Position numbers and translations under genes: made by a program. A stretch of DNA of 64,000 nucleotides from Hemibagrus wyckioides (Eukaryota; Chordata; Actinopteri; Siluriformes; Bagridae): the NCBI RefSeq assembly GCF_019097595.1, contig NC_080727.1, positions 5,412,001 to 5,476,000 on the forward strand, read 5' to 3'. The notes below the pieces were generated by a model. It saw only the letters and a list, made by a program, of their open reading frames with translations, was not told the origin of the DNA and did not search any database. This document shows, piece after piece, positions 14,060-26,391 of the stretch (the first letter of the stretch is position 1; each line of letters opens with the position of its first letter).

Positions 14060-14500
14060 AGCAACAAATAACAGAGCCAACAAAGCTGCAAGTGTTTAGT
14101 TACTGAAAGTGTGTGCATAGCCAAGTGTGGAATGTTAGACACTTCCTGTACTCTAGAAACTTTACTTAAGTAAAAAGAAGTGTAAGGGGCAGGGCTACCA
14201 GGCTCTGATGCTGGATGAGAAAAAAATTTCACACTGGCCGAAACAACACTCAGGGGTGCAAGTCTCAGAAATATCTTCTATATTAGGCCACATTGTGTGA
14301 TTTATTTTGCAACGTTTAAAAATTATTGTAAATATTAAAGCTAGCAGCATCAATTTGACGCCATTTGGCATCGACTGGGAAACGGCTTATACTTCCAGTT
14401 GGTGTTTAATTTGAGATGATACAACCCTTCTAAAATTCATACACTAGCCGGTAGTGGATAATGTATAGTACTTCGTTTGGGACGTAGCTATTGATGCAGC
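14060..14500 (-). repeat. Dispersed repeat, copy 2, inverted relative to 8449-8780
   Basis: Read on the minus strand from about 14495 it begins AGCTACGTCCCAAACGAAG, then ATGAATTTTAGAAGGG, ATCATCTCAAAT and later GCCTGGTAGCCCTGCC, the same order as copy 1. A short piece of the same family, AGTGTGGAATGTTGGACAC, appears again at about 16599-16617 next to a SINE-like copy. Confidence 0.7.
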
Positions 14501-14655
14501 TTAGCATCTTTGCAACAGGAAGTCGATAGTCTCAGGAAGTCAAATAGTTTCTATAAATGTTCAAGGAATTTATAGTATTAACCAAGCATACAATTTTGCT
14601 AGGATACATTCATTTACTTATTAATCTTCAGTAAATTCTTAGATACACATTCCAG

Positions 14656-14790
14656 ATCCTTCCAGAAGCAATAGATCTGCTCAAAAGTGGTGAAAGAATG
14701 AAAATGCTTAGATGAGGCAGGTCCAGTACCCTTGCCTTGTTTGTTGATCTATTCAGAAGAAGCTTGAAGCCCCTCGTACCACTCCCGGGT
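14656..14790 (+). repeat. Third copy of block B from the 12.3-12.9 kb duplication
   Basis: The segment from TCCTTCCAGAAGCAATAGAT to CTTGAAGCCCCTC matches 12563-12680 in direct orientation, including TTGCCTTGTTTGTTGATCTA, with a few substitutions. It is about 2 kb from the duplication. Confidence 0.85.
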
Positions 14791-16572
14791 GTCAGAGTGG
14801 GGGGTTGTTCCTGCCCGAATGGTTTTAATTACATTCCCAATCCCCCTTAACACCTCACCATTGCCAAGCCTTTCTACTCCAGGCAACGGAGGAATCCTCC
14901 GTCCTCCGTTATGAAACTTCCGTCTTCCTCTCAACTCTCGCGTCGCCCCAGCCTGGCACAATGAGAACCAACGATAAGAATTTTCATTATCTGGCCTCCC
15001 CTCTTGGGAGTCTCCTCATTCTCATTCTCTCTTCTTGGGTTTTTTTCTTTTCTCAATGCTCTCTCTCTCTCTCTCTTGTCTTCTCAAAAGCCTTTTCAAA
15101 AGAAGCTAGCCGATGGTCCGACGGGCTGCGGCCATCTTTTTGTTTTTGTCTCCTGCTTTTCAATTCCTTTCCTTTTCTCGAGCAGTGCAAAAAGAGAGAG
15201 GGCACAGATGCCATTCCCACTCTCCTTGACTTCTCTCCTCCCTCTCTAATTTCCATCCACCAATTTTCAGCAGAGTGCCCGAAAGAGTGAGTGTGATAAC
15301 TGCGCTCAGAATGGACAACTCCCCTGTTTATTCGCTTTTGAAATTCGCTCTATTGTCTGGCATGGTGAGTGATAATAGAGAGGAAAGGCAGGCGTTCTTA
15401 TCTCCTCGTCTCAGTAAAAGGGACTTTCTTTTTTTTTTCCGCAGCGTTTTTTTTTTTTTTTTTGTTGTGTGCATTTGTTGTACGCATGGTGCTGTGTGAG
15501 GATAATGGCTTCAGACAATGTCTTCTATTCAAAAGAAACCGCACGGCTTATGATCACGCTATTTCAAAAAAAAAAAAAAAAATTAGGCCGTCCTCACAGC
15601 GAGAGCAAACAGACAATTAAGTGCAGTCAAACTCGCTGCATATATTACGCACATAATCACGTTAGAAGCATGTTTTCATGGAGTTATTGTGCTGAATTAA
15701 GGTAGATATCACACAGGCACAAGGAGAAAGGAGAAACCGAGACAACGTTTGCTGTCAGATTGGTTATCCGTGAGAATGTTGATGCGGCTCCTGGCTACTT
15801 TTTAAGGAAATGGTGATATTATACATGTCGTAGCTCATGCTGAATGCATTCCTGATTGTCTAGTTATTTCTTATCGATAGTGACTATGAAGCAGTCTGTT
15901 TATGCCAAAAATCAACATGCTCTGTGTATCGGGGTTTAAGTGCTGTTATCGTATCATGTCATATCTGGTTGGTCATATGGTGTATTTTTCTATTACAGCA
16001 GCTATAATAGCAAGAAAGGAAGGAGTCTCCAGTGTCACTGCTTTGTAAACTTCAACATTTTCCCCCCATGGGAAAATCTTCATGCAGCGATCTTAAACTT
16101 CATTTAACATATCTTAAACTTCAAAACAAAAATGCTGATAAGGGAGCAACAGTTTATAGCTGCTATAATATAAGCATTGTTTCACAGACGTTCCACCAAA
16201 ATATAACTATAAACTATAAGAAAGTATGACAAAAAAAAAACAGTTATTTCATATAAATTCATTGCCAATTAGAGGAAATAAAACAGTGACACTAGCTCTG
16301 CTTTGATTAAGGACACATCCTCTACCATGTCAGTGTTTTACACATAAACATGAAGGAGAGAAAAAAATTGCTGCAAAAATGTTCTTTTAGTAATGCCATG
16401 TTTAAATATGCATGTGTTTTAGTGGCAAATGAGAAACCTTGATAGTAATCTGAGTATACACTAACACATGGGCCTACTGACACGCCCCAAAGGTGCAACC
16501 AAAATCCATGCTTACGCACAATTCTGACATTTTGTGTGTGAAAATTGTGTCCGGAAAAGAAGCGCACTTCAA
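14791..16572. other. Gene-free stretch with pyrimidine and A/T runs
   Basis: No exon is supported. It holds TC-rich sequence at about 15020-15080, T runs near 15428-15463 and an A run at about 15566-15581. A short dispersed motif, GGAGTCTCCAGTGTCAC, sits at about 16022-16038 (see findings). Open frames here follow the pyrimidine bias and show no known domain. Confidence 0.5.
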
Positions 16573-16785
16573 ATACCCAGATGATGCAAAAAATGAAGTG
16601 TGGAATGTTGGACACTTTGGAAGTTGGGGTCAGAGTGCAGGGGCCACAGTGACACAGGATCTCTGGAGAAGAGAGGGTTAAGGGCCTTGCTAAAGGCCCC
16701 ACAGTGGCAGCTTAGTGCTGGGGCTTGAACCCCAACTTTCCAATCAATGACCCAAAGCCTTTACGATTTGAGCGACCTCTGCCCC
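16573..16785 (-). mobile_element. SINE-like repeat (family B), minus orientation
   Basis: The sequence contains GGGTTAAGGGCCTTGCTAAA and GTGCTGGGGCTTGAACCCC and ends GAGCGACCTCTGCCCC. These are the landmarks of a tRNA-derived SINE type common in catfish and relatives, with a B-box-like segment around GGGCTTGAACCCC. Two plus-strand copies lie at 44575-44800 and 49530-49680. Confidence 0.72.
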
Positions 16786-16994
16786 AAAATAGTGTAAGTG
16801 CATGATATCTAGTACGTCATTTCTGACGCCACTTATCTGATCTCTGGCATCTGAACTGGGTAAGCTCCAAGAGCATTAGTAAGCAATCACTCAGTTTTCC
16901 CATAAAGGCCTGATCTGTTAAAGAGGTGATTAAGAAAAATCACCGATCACAACAGTAATCATGTAAACAAGTTTGTATAGGCCCGAAGATGCAT

Positions 16995-17028
<34 letters not shown>

Positions 17029-18104
17029 TGTGACCAGTCTGTTACTCTAATGAATCTCTGTGCTGATGGGTCTGGAGATAGGAGGTGACAGATCATAAAT
17101 AATCATTTATACGCTTGTGTCCCTGCTCTGCATAGCAGACCACCAGGCATGGACAGGCACACGGCAAAGTGTTGAGCCACTAAACACAGCTGCACTGCTA
17201 ATGCCATCACACCACAGAGAGAGAGAGAGAGAGAGAGAACGAGTGCAAACACATTTCCATAAATCCACTCCAATAACCAACGAAGCTAATCGAGCGCTGC
17301 AGCAGCCTGATGTTTAAATCAGCGGACATTCTTTCTGTGAGCACATGAGATGATGGGTACAATCATGAGACACTCGTTGAATTTCTACTTGATTATATAA
17401 ACAAGGAAATATAAATATTGACCATTTTTTCGGAAAGATAAAGTGTTGGTAGGTGAAGAGATTTTCCAAGCAAAGGGTCAAGACACGGAGAGCAGTCAGT
17501 ATAGAACCCGGGTCGGCGCGAAAGCATTTGAAACGCTGCCAAGATCCTTACTGAGAGAAAAAAAGTCAAGGAAGCAACAAGGAACTAAATGGACAATAAA
17601 AGGTAAGGAGAAAGGCAGTGTAATGAGAGGTAAAGCAAAATCAAAGGCATCTGTATTGTAATGCGTGTTATTTACCTTTTAATCAATACCCAACATCCCA
17701 TTAACTTTTAATGTGCACTTCCAATTGAGGCCAGAAATTGAATAGAGCAGAGGGAACTCTCAAGTGCCTAACCATTAACCGGAGAAATGCACTAGCCGTT
17801 TGGCCCATTATTAATAAAAAAAGGTGGGACCCTGAAGCTAGCATTTTAAAAAGGCGTAAGAATACACCTTTTGTGCCGAGTTTAACTTTTTGTCCTGTCT
17901 GTATGCTGAAAATTAAGGAAGGTCATTTTGTAGGATTTTCAGATATTATATTTAAGCAGGATGTCACTTTCTAGGCTTTGCTGCACCACGAGCTACAAAC
18001 ATGGCCGCACTGGACTCCCAGAAACGACTTGCTCTTCCATGTTCTTAGTCACCATCCTTAAAAAAAGGATGAAGCATTTTCTGTTTAAAAGAACCTATGT
18101 TTCT
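16786..18104. other. Gene-free stretch with GT and GA microsatellites
   Basis: A GT run lies at about 16995-17034 and a GA run at 17217-17238. No exon is supported. The open frame at 17443-17661 has no recognisable domain. Confidence 0.5.
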
Positions 18105-18180
18105 GTTCTATTCAATTCAATTTATTTGTATAGCTTTTCTTTTAACAGTGGACATTGTTGCAAAGCAGCTTTATATGAGT
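18105..18180 (+). repeat. Short copy of a teleost interspersed repeat (family E)
   Basis: It reads ATTCAATTCAATTTATTTGT, then ATAGC, then ACAGTGGACATTG and GCAAAGCAGCTTTA. The same motif opens the longer copy at 24633. This is one of the commonest short repeat ends in teleost genomes; I do not assign it to a class. Confidence 0.65.
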
Positions 18181-18439
18181 AAAAAAATGAATAAAAATGA
18201 AAAAATGTTAATTATTATTTAAGCCTTATATATATTATTTGCAAAGTATACATTTAGTTCTTTCACATTTGTGACATTTGCCAAGCCTGACTTTCTGCTC
18301 TCGTGTTCCTGCTTTTCTTGGTCATGTTTTTGCCTAGTCTCTTCAGAACTGGTTAGTATCTTATAAGTTGTTGTTCTTCTTTCAGTTACTCCCCTGTTCA
18401 ATGTCGCCACAGACGATGATTTGGTCCACATGTTTTAAT

Positions 18440-18622
18440 TTGGCATAGGTTTTTTTTTTTTTTACACCGGATGCCCTTTCTGATGCAACCCTCCCATTTT
18501 ATCCGGGTTTGGGACCGGCACTGGGATTTAACTCTTCAGTGCCTGGGTTAGTTCCCTGCCTGGGAATCGAACCCTGGCCGTGGCAATAAGAGTGCCGCTG
18601 GACCACCAGGAGGCCCTTGAAC
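18440..18622. mobile_element. SINE-like repeat (family D)
   Basis: Landmarks are TTTACACCGGATGCCCTTTC, GATGCAACCCTCCCATTTTA, GGGAATCGAACCCTGGCCG and GGACCACCAGGAGGCCC. This is a well-known teleost tRNA-related SINE-type sequence; the GGGAATCGAACCC segment resembles the complement of a pol III B box. The copy is short and slightly decayed. Confidence 0.7.
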
Positions 18623-21250
18623 AGTACCGGTGCCTGTTTTGATCCTGCTTCCTGTCTCTTGGATTGCACCAAACTTTATGACGATCCTAATATTGTGGAT
18701 TGTTTCTAATACTTCCTGCTTTTGTGAACATTCTCATGAAAGCAGACAGCACTCGATCAAGCACCATGTCAGGGCACAAGAAAGAATCTGAAGGATGTTA
18801 TAGAATAGATATAGTGTAGATGTAAACAGATATAGTGTAGATGTAAACAGATATAAACGTAAACAGATGCAAAGTGCAGTTGTAAACTGTGTACAAAATG
18901 TGCAAAATAGAGCTTGTGCAAAGTGATCAGATATGATAACAAAGAGAAGAATTCAAGAATATATATCTATTGGACAGAAGAGAGTTTATTGCACATCTAG
19001 TAGTTATGAGTGTTGTGATCATTGTCTCTATCAGCTGGAGTTTAGTTCTATAACGGCACTTGCGTAGTATAGGGATGTAAATTAGCATTGCTCAGATATC
19101 TATGCATACATAACATTCGTTGACTTGCATTTATTATGAAGACTAACCACCAAATTTTGGGCCTGTATTAATTTTTAAGCCTGCCTCCATTCAAGTGAAG
19201 TAAAGAAGCAAAGTTTAGATATTTAATTTATAGCTTTCGATGTAGCACTGGATCCTGGCTGACTACGCTGCTCTGTTGCGTTTATGATGGGTAAAATTAA
19301 ATTACGCAGCAACACCAGCGCACACAACGTGTGGCATACCTTGCATCCATCCTCACTTCACATCAGCTTTTAAAAGGTGTCGTATTATTGCAGCACATTA
19401 CAGTCTCTCTCTGTTGCCCTCTCCCTTCATCTTTTCAGACGGGACAATGCCACAAGTTTAACTGACCAAACCAAAATGCTTAGACCTGTAACAGTAACAA
19501 TACGAGGTAGTTAGAAATTACAGCATACAAACACAGATGGCCTCCGGAATCGTGTCATTCAACGGCCTTGAACCACCTTCATCTGCTCTGACTCAACATT
19601 GATGAAACCTCCCAGCAGGATGAACTCTCAAAGCACAATCCAATAAAAAACCAGAGACACATCATAAATATTTTCGATTGGGTGATTGCATGACGGGAAA
19701 GGCTGATTGTGCTTTAAGGATGTGCTGAGATCTCCGTTGGGATGAATCTGCCAAGACAGGGAAAATGACAGAGTTTACTCATATCAAAATTGCACCTGAG
19801 TGCTTCCTACTTCTCCAGAGAGCAGGTACTGGTCAAATATATGACTCCAGTGAATCCAGATTTGTCATGCATATGCTTGTTGTGCTTAAATGGTAATCCC
19901 ATTAGGAATAAGCATCCTACGCACCCATGAAGTGTAGAGTCTTGTGTAGCTTTTTAGGTGTGGCATTAAGCAGTAGGGTTGCAAAGTCCCGTCTGATTAA
20001 CGCCCTGTCTCTTTTCCGTCCGCTCCCTCTCTCCATCTTTGCCTGGCTAGCTCCAGGCCACCTCTCGATCACTCTCCTTAAAATCTGCTGAGTAATTCTC
20101 CCTCCCTTGATCTCATGGCGTAGAAGGAGAGAGCGAAAGAGGGAGGGGGAAATATAGAGAGAGAGAGAATAAGAGAGAGAGAGAAAGCACAAGACCAGGG
20201 TGGGGTGGGGTGGAGTGGAGGGTGCTGACGTTACCCGGCTCCCAGGACTTGCCCGTAAATGAACTCATTTTTCATCCTGCCTCCCCCGTTAATGACTGGC
20301 ACTTTGCTCACGCAGAGCGCGGGCCTCTGAAGAGCACGGCGAGTGACAGAGCACCATTCATCTTCACATGACGGGAGCGCCAGGCCACGAGATGCCACGC
20401 CATGCACACACACACATACATTTTTGACAAGGATCCAATTGGGACAAGCAGGCATGGGCACACTGGCGTGGAGATGCTATGACACTATAAATGCCAGAGG
20501 CACACGGACAGAGTGTCAGGCCTGCCCTGTGAGCGTAGGTGCTGGCAGGGGAAGGCGGACTACACGAGCTGTCAGGAAGTTAAGGTGGATGATATAATGA
20601 AATTATAATGCGAGCTAGATTTAGAGACTTGGGGAATTTATTGTATCCTACTGGATTGTTACACACCAGTCACATCATATATGACATAAAGTCACGCGTG
20701 CTTCTCTAAGGGTGTTTTAAAATAGAAACATCTGGCTACTTCTGGTGCACATGGAAATAATGTAGGATGCATATTAGAATAGGATGCATATGAAACCCTC
20801 TGAGAGTTGGAAAGAAAGAATTTGTGAATATTTTACCCCACTATCCCTGTAATTACACACCATTTTGAATATCTATCGAAGACTAATTACAAGGTCAAGC
20901 AATGATCATTTGTTAGAGCTTGTCCTTGGTGAACTTCAAAGCTTAAAAAAAACCCAACAACAACAACAAAAAATAGAGCTTGAGCTGCTATTAAAAATGC
21001 AAGCATGCAACGGAGACAAACATCTCCTGCTGTCAAACACAAATTTAATTGTGCTGCCTGTAGTTCTCCACTATAATATTACCTTTTGGCCATGTGATGA
21101 ATCACTGTCATAAAACAATGCTATTATGAGATGACAATAGCACCGGTTGGTCAGAGTCGAGGCAGAGTGGAGAAACAATTGCAAATACTTTCATTTGAAA
21201 CTTGCATTTATTACCAGTAAGAAGCTCTTCTTTGCTTTTAACTGAGATGA
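18623..21250. other. Gene-free stretch; small tandem repeat and candidate regulatory blocks
   Basis: A 21-base unit, GATATAGTGTAGATGTAAAC plus A, occurs twice and then in degraded form at about 18808-18870. A G-rich TGGGG run lies at about 20198-20220. The less AT-rich block at about 20200-20600 is unique-looking and could be regulatory. No exon is supported. Confidence 0.45.
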
Positions 21251-21253
21251 AGG

Positions 21254-21811
21254 CAAGGAAGTTTTATACCTAAACGTGTCCAACTAGGGGTAAAATCAGG
21301 CAAAGAGAAGGGTTTTCACTTAAGCATGTGCCCAACTAGGGGTAAAATCTGGTATGGAAGAAGTTTTACACATAGCCAAGTGCCCAACTCGGGGTAAAAT
21401 CAGGCATGGAGGAAGTTTTAAACATAAATTTGTGCTCAAGAAGGGGCAAGATCAGGCATGGAGGAAGTTTTACACATAAATTTGTGCTCAAGAAGGGGTA
21501 AAATCAGGCAAAGAGAAGGGTTTTCACATAAGCCTGTGCCCAACTAGGGGTAAAATTTGGTATGGAAGAAGTTTTACACATAGCCAAGTGCCCAACTAAG
21601 GGTAAAATCAGGCATGGAGGAAGTTTTACACATAAATATGTGCCCAACTAGGGGTAAAATCAGGCAAAGAGAAGGGTTTTCACATAAGCCTGTGCCCAAC
21701 TAGGGGTAAAATCTGGTATGGAAGAAGTTTTACACATAGCCAAGTGCCCAACTAAGGGTAAAATCAGGCATGGATTTTACACAAACATGTGTCTGACTTG
21801 AGGTAAAACCT
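21254..21811 (+). repeat. Minisatellite of about 52-bp units with higher-order order
   Basis: About 11 units carry the core GGGGTAAAATCAGGCA or a close variant, spaced about 52 bases. Three subtypes can be told apart by what lies before the core: A has AGAGAAGGGTTTTCAC, B has TTTTACACATAGCCAAGTG, and C has ACATAAATTTGTGCTCA or a near variant. The order is A-B-C-C-A-B-C-A-B, flanked by degenerate units, so A starts at about 21301, 21509 and 21665. This implies that whole A-B-C blocks were duplicated. Confidence 0.92.
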
Positions 21812-24559
21812 TAAGTCATCTCAGGACTGGACCAAGGCAGAACTGTTGTAGTTCTCAGGGACTCATAAGACATTCACAAGCATTAGACAAAATTTTACTT
21901 ACTGACTTCATCATCCACAAAAGACTCATGATAATGATGATGATGATGATGATGATGATGGAAGTTTGACAAAACATCCTTTATTACATTTAGAAATACC
22001 GAATGGGATGGGATTTATGGATTGGCTCCTCGGAAATGGAAATCATTTGCTTAAACTGATAAAAAATGAGGTTTGAGGTTAGAATATGAGTTTTGATTCA
22101 AGTCCTTAGACAACACTTTCAGCCATTTCTGTGTTTATTTGGATGTATACCTGAGGTCATTAACATGTCCAAAGCTCCATGGCCAAGTCTTCATGTCGAG
22201 GGAATAAAATACATGTCATGATGACATCACAGGCCCTGAAATCGCCAGCTGCAGTTCCTTTAATATTATTTTTTGATATTTTAATTATGAAAATAACCCA
22301 GTTCAGGAGCTTCAGGATCCCTGTGTAGTATAAGCGGTACAACAAATAGATGGATGGATGGATGGATGGATGGATGGATGGATGACGATATTCAGAGTAA
22401 GTTACTTGCAAAGTGAATTAATACCAAAAACTTGTGTTGTGTTTGCCAAGGTGTGTCTTGGGTTACACTTGATTTTGACCTTGAGATAACAGATGCTTAG
22501 TTGAATTTCCTCTGCATCCGATTCAGATTATTAAAATCACCTGTGCACAACATTTTTCTTGAATAGTAATGTCTAAGATGCCTAGTAGCATCTAGACCAC
22601 CAACTTTGCCCTTAAACACAAAAACATTGTCTTTAAAGGGATAAAAACTGCAGTCTGAAGATTTTTGTAATATGATTTATGTGATATGATAAGCAATTTA
22701 AAAATAAAAATTAAAAAAAGATGAATATGGTGATGATGATAGTAATAGAAGTCTAATATATCGCCAATGTAGTGCTGCATGAATAACCTTAGTTGTAATT
22801 ATCACATTCATCAATGCAATTTTGGTTGTAATTGAATTTTTAGTTTCCGTCCTCATTATTCATCAGCTTAGAAAAATAGCACTTGATACAGCACACCCGA
22901 TTACTTTATTTTTTATTTTTTATTTTTTAATATTGTGCTCTGACAGTTATATGTGAGCACAAGATAATAAATGAAAAACGATCTACAAACAAAGAAACAA
23001 ATTACAATAAATAAATAAATAAATAAATAAACAAACAAATGAATAAATATGTTTGAAATGTTGACTATTTAATCCAACAAAAGTTTAATTTAATATTTGG
23101 AGTCTTTCAATTAATCATGCAGTTGAATTTTACTACAAATTTCTCACAATCCACATAACCTAAATCTGACTTTTGCCCCTACTAAATAAATAAAGCTAGT
23201 GAAACGTTTCTAGAAACTGACATTTCCTTTTTTTTTGCAATTAATCATGACCATGAGTAATTGCACACAGGCTTTTAATCAGGACTAATTATGAACAACG
23301 TGCAGCTCTATCAATTATTAGAACTATTAAACAAATAATTTAACCCTTTTTAGGCTTGTCAGTAGTTTAACGAATGATAAATAAATGTGGATTTCGTATT
23401 TGAATATATTCATGTATTAGATTTCATCAGATGTGTAGGAAAATCTGCTCCGTGAACTTTTGCATTTTTTTCTTGGACGACATGAGAGTAGGAGATCTAC
23501 TTGGCTTCCAGTGGCTTCCAGTGGCAGATGGAGGTGGCTTCGGAAGTGACACGCGGCTGGGAGGCAACACCTGGAGTTGAGAGTATGGTCACGACTGCAC
23601 CTGTGACCATTAGGATCCAGGAATGGCAATGCCAGTGCCAGCTTCTGAGCCAAGAAATATGATGCCAGGCAGGATGAAGCCTGGGCCAGGACACATGGCA
23701 AGCATATCGACGCTCGAACAACATCTGAAATATATTAACAGCTGTGGAAGGGGGATGAGGCGAGAACACTGAGTCGTACCTTAAAATCATTCAAAGCAAG
23801 AGCGCACGCTTAGTGCAATCTGCTCTCGCTGATATCAGTGCAATTATGACCAAATCGAGAAATGCTGAGAATAACAGATTGCTGGTATTTTTTGGGCTGT
23901 TTGCGACAATCTGTTGCTACGTCTTACTTCGATACTGTCGTAGCCTAATCTACTGTTTGCAGCATTCCATATGAACGCCATGGGATAAAGCAGATCTGTA
24001 TAAGGTATGGATAGAACTGGGTGTTTTTGTGATTTTTTTTTAATCATGCCAAAAAGACATGTTGCTTAAATATTAGGTAGAGCAAAAAAAAAGAAGGCAT
24101 TAATGTGGGCAGAAATCGCAATCAGGCGTCGTTCAGCTTTCTTCCTGGTGACTATAAGGTCAGATAAATCTATGAATTAAAAAGAAACAAAGGCAGCGGC
24201 ACTTCCATATTGATAAAAGGAACCGTGGATAAAGGTCACAGCTAGATAACGCGTTCATAAGCCATGTGTTCAGTTGCTAGCTACATTATCACACAGTGAG
24301 AAAGAGATGGAAAGAGAGTGAGAGAAGTACCGTATGGTGTGTGTTAACCCCCTCCACGGCCCTGCTAGCGTGGCCCGGCTCGGGGTCCGCTCCTGACTCC
24401 GACCCGTCAGAAGTCATTACACCCCCTATTAACTCACGCTTGGCATCATTAAGCATGCAAATTGAAGGGGGATGACGGTGAAAACTTTCTACAGCAGACT
24501 CCTGCTATTGACACCAGCGTGGTGTTGGCCCATCATACTGAGAGCATAGTGACTCCATG
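21812..24559. other. Gene-free stretch with GAT and GGAT arrays
   Basis: Simple repeats: GAT at about 21934-21961 and GGAT at 22346-22384. The GGAT array follows a short tail of repeat family A (AGTATAAGCGGTACAAC at about 22327). AAAT runs lie at about 23008-23046. A less AT-rich, unique-looking block at about 24340-24540 could be regulatory. No exon is supported. Confidence 0.5.
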
Positions 24560-25245
24560 AAAGCCATAAATGCCTCAGACCTCTGGGGTTGGGGGTTCGA
24601 TTCTTGCCAGTATGGCTAGAGTATATTTCAATTCGATTCAATTTATTTGTATAGCACATTTAACAATGGACATTGTCTCAAAGCAGTTGTACAGAAGTAT
24701 AAAAATATAGAATAAAAATTATTTTTAAGTTTTAAATTAAGTTACTATTTACTGTATCTATAACATTTATCCCTAATGAGGATAAATGAGGCAACAGGGG
24801 AAAGGAAAAACTCCTTGAGAGGCACCAGGCTAAGAAGGGAACCCATCCTCATTTGGGTGACACTGAACAGTAAATAATGCAAATGTAAATAATGTCCTTT
24901 CCTCAACAGTTTATAGAAAAGCTCCTGAGGAACTAACAGGTCAGCGTAATTTCTGAGTTCATTGTCACTAATGCCTTCCTGCCGAAGTCTTCAAATGTTC
25001 ACTGATGTAAAGCTGAGCACAAAACTGACCGACACAACGACAGTTCAAAGACAGCATGATAGTCTCCAAATGGTTCTATGCACGGCAGTCCCCTGGGTCA
25101 TGAACAGTTCACAGAGTTCTATCCCCATCAATAGTGAGCACCACCAAGCAACGAGACTCCAACTAGGGGTAGAGCATCAGGATGGATCAGGCAGGTTCAG
25201 AAAGAAGAAGCGCTTACACTGGGAACATAGAAGCTGGGGGCTTGG
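24560..25245 (+). mobile_element. Composite interspersed repeat (family A head joined to family E)
   Basis: It starts with GGTTGGGGGTTCGATTCTTG at about 24587, the head of family A. From 24633 it changes to family E with CAATTTATTTGTATAGCAC, ACAATGGACATTGTC and GGAAAGGAAAAACTCCTTGA, then GGGAACCCATCCTCATTTGG. This E-type sequence is very common in otophysan fish. No open frame matches a transposase or reverse transcriptase, so it is non-autonomous. Confidence 0.7.
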
Positions 25246-26312
25246 GAATGGCATGTATAGCTTAACAGAGAGAGAGATGGAGAGAGAGAAAGTATGATTG
25301 AAATAAGAGAGAGAGAAAAAAATATTAGGTATGCTGGTAATCATGTGACGTTTAAAGACAATGTACATTATGTGCAATGTATATATGTATACCCTATCCA
25401 GTAAGATCCCTGTCTTCTTGTAAGATTCCTGTGCCCTGAGATAGGTTTCAAGTTCCCTGTGACTCTGTATAGGATAAGTGGGACAGAAATGGGTGGATGG
25501 ATAAAGGGCTATACTGATATAAAAAAATAATCCATGACCACATGGCGTATCACAGTATATATTATACCACAAATATATATAGTTTAATGTATTGATAAAC
25601 TATGAGACAATTTAGTTCCTGTTATGACTTTTGTTACAGCAGCTATAAACCCCAGCATTGTGTTTTCCTCACTAGCTTTCTCATGAACTTAATGAAACAA
25701 GCAAAAATGTTGAAAGCACAGACACTGGAGACTCCTTCCATTCATGTTAAATGTAACCCTTACCCCTAACCCTAACTGTAGAAACAGTACCATATTAGGC
25801 AAAGCACCGTATTACACACCGGCAGTTTGAAACACAGCCAGAACTGTGAATCCACTCCTTTAGACCAATCATATTCGAGAATTCCGCAGAGCAATAGTAC
25901 AATATATAATATAGCACTAGCACTAATGCCTTGCACTGGAGCTCAAACTCAAACTCATGTGTCCACTCTGCTAATGAGGCATTTCTAAAAACATAGACTA
26001 ATCCAAAAGGTATTTTTTTAAAATATATATATATATATATATATTTCATGGAAGAAGTGATAATCCACCCATTGAAGCAGGATAATTGCAGGTGGTGATC
26101 CATGTTTGATGTCAGAGTCGATTTGAAGTTTTTAGCACTGCAAAATGCTTTTCAACAAGTTAAAGAAAGTGTTTCTAATTGAGTTAAATTAAATAAAAGG
26201 CCCTTTAAAAAACTTTAAAAATGCATGAGAAAGGACAACAACAACAATAATAATAATAATAATAATAAAATGCATGTAAAATGTATAAATGTCTAAAAAA
26301 TAATATAAAATA

Positions 26313-26391
<79 letters not shown>

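Noticed and set aside
25177..25572. 131-codon minus-strand open frame
   Set aside because: It overlaps interspersed repeats and a GA run and resembles no protein.
25753..25772. Telomere-like CCCTAACCCTAAC
   Set aside because: Only about two or three units, too short for an interstitial telomeric site and within ordinary repeat-rich sequence.
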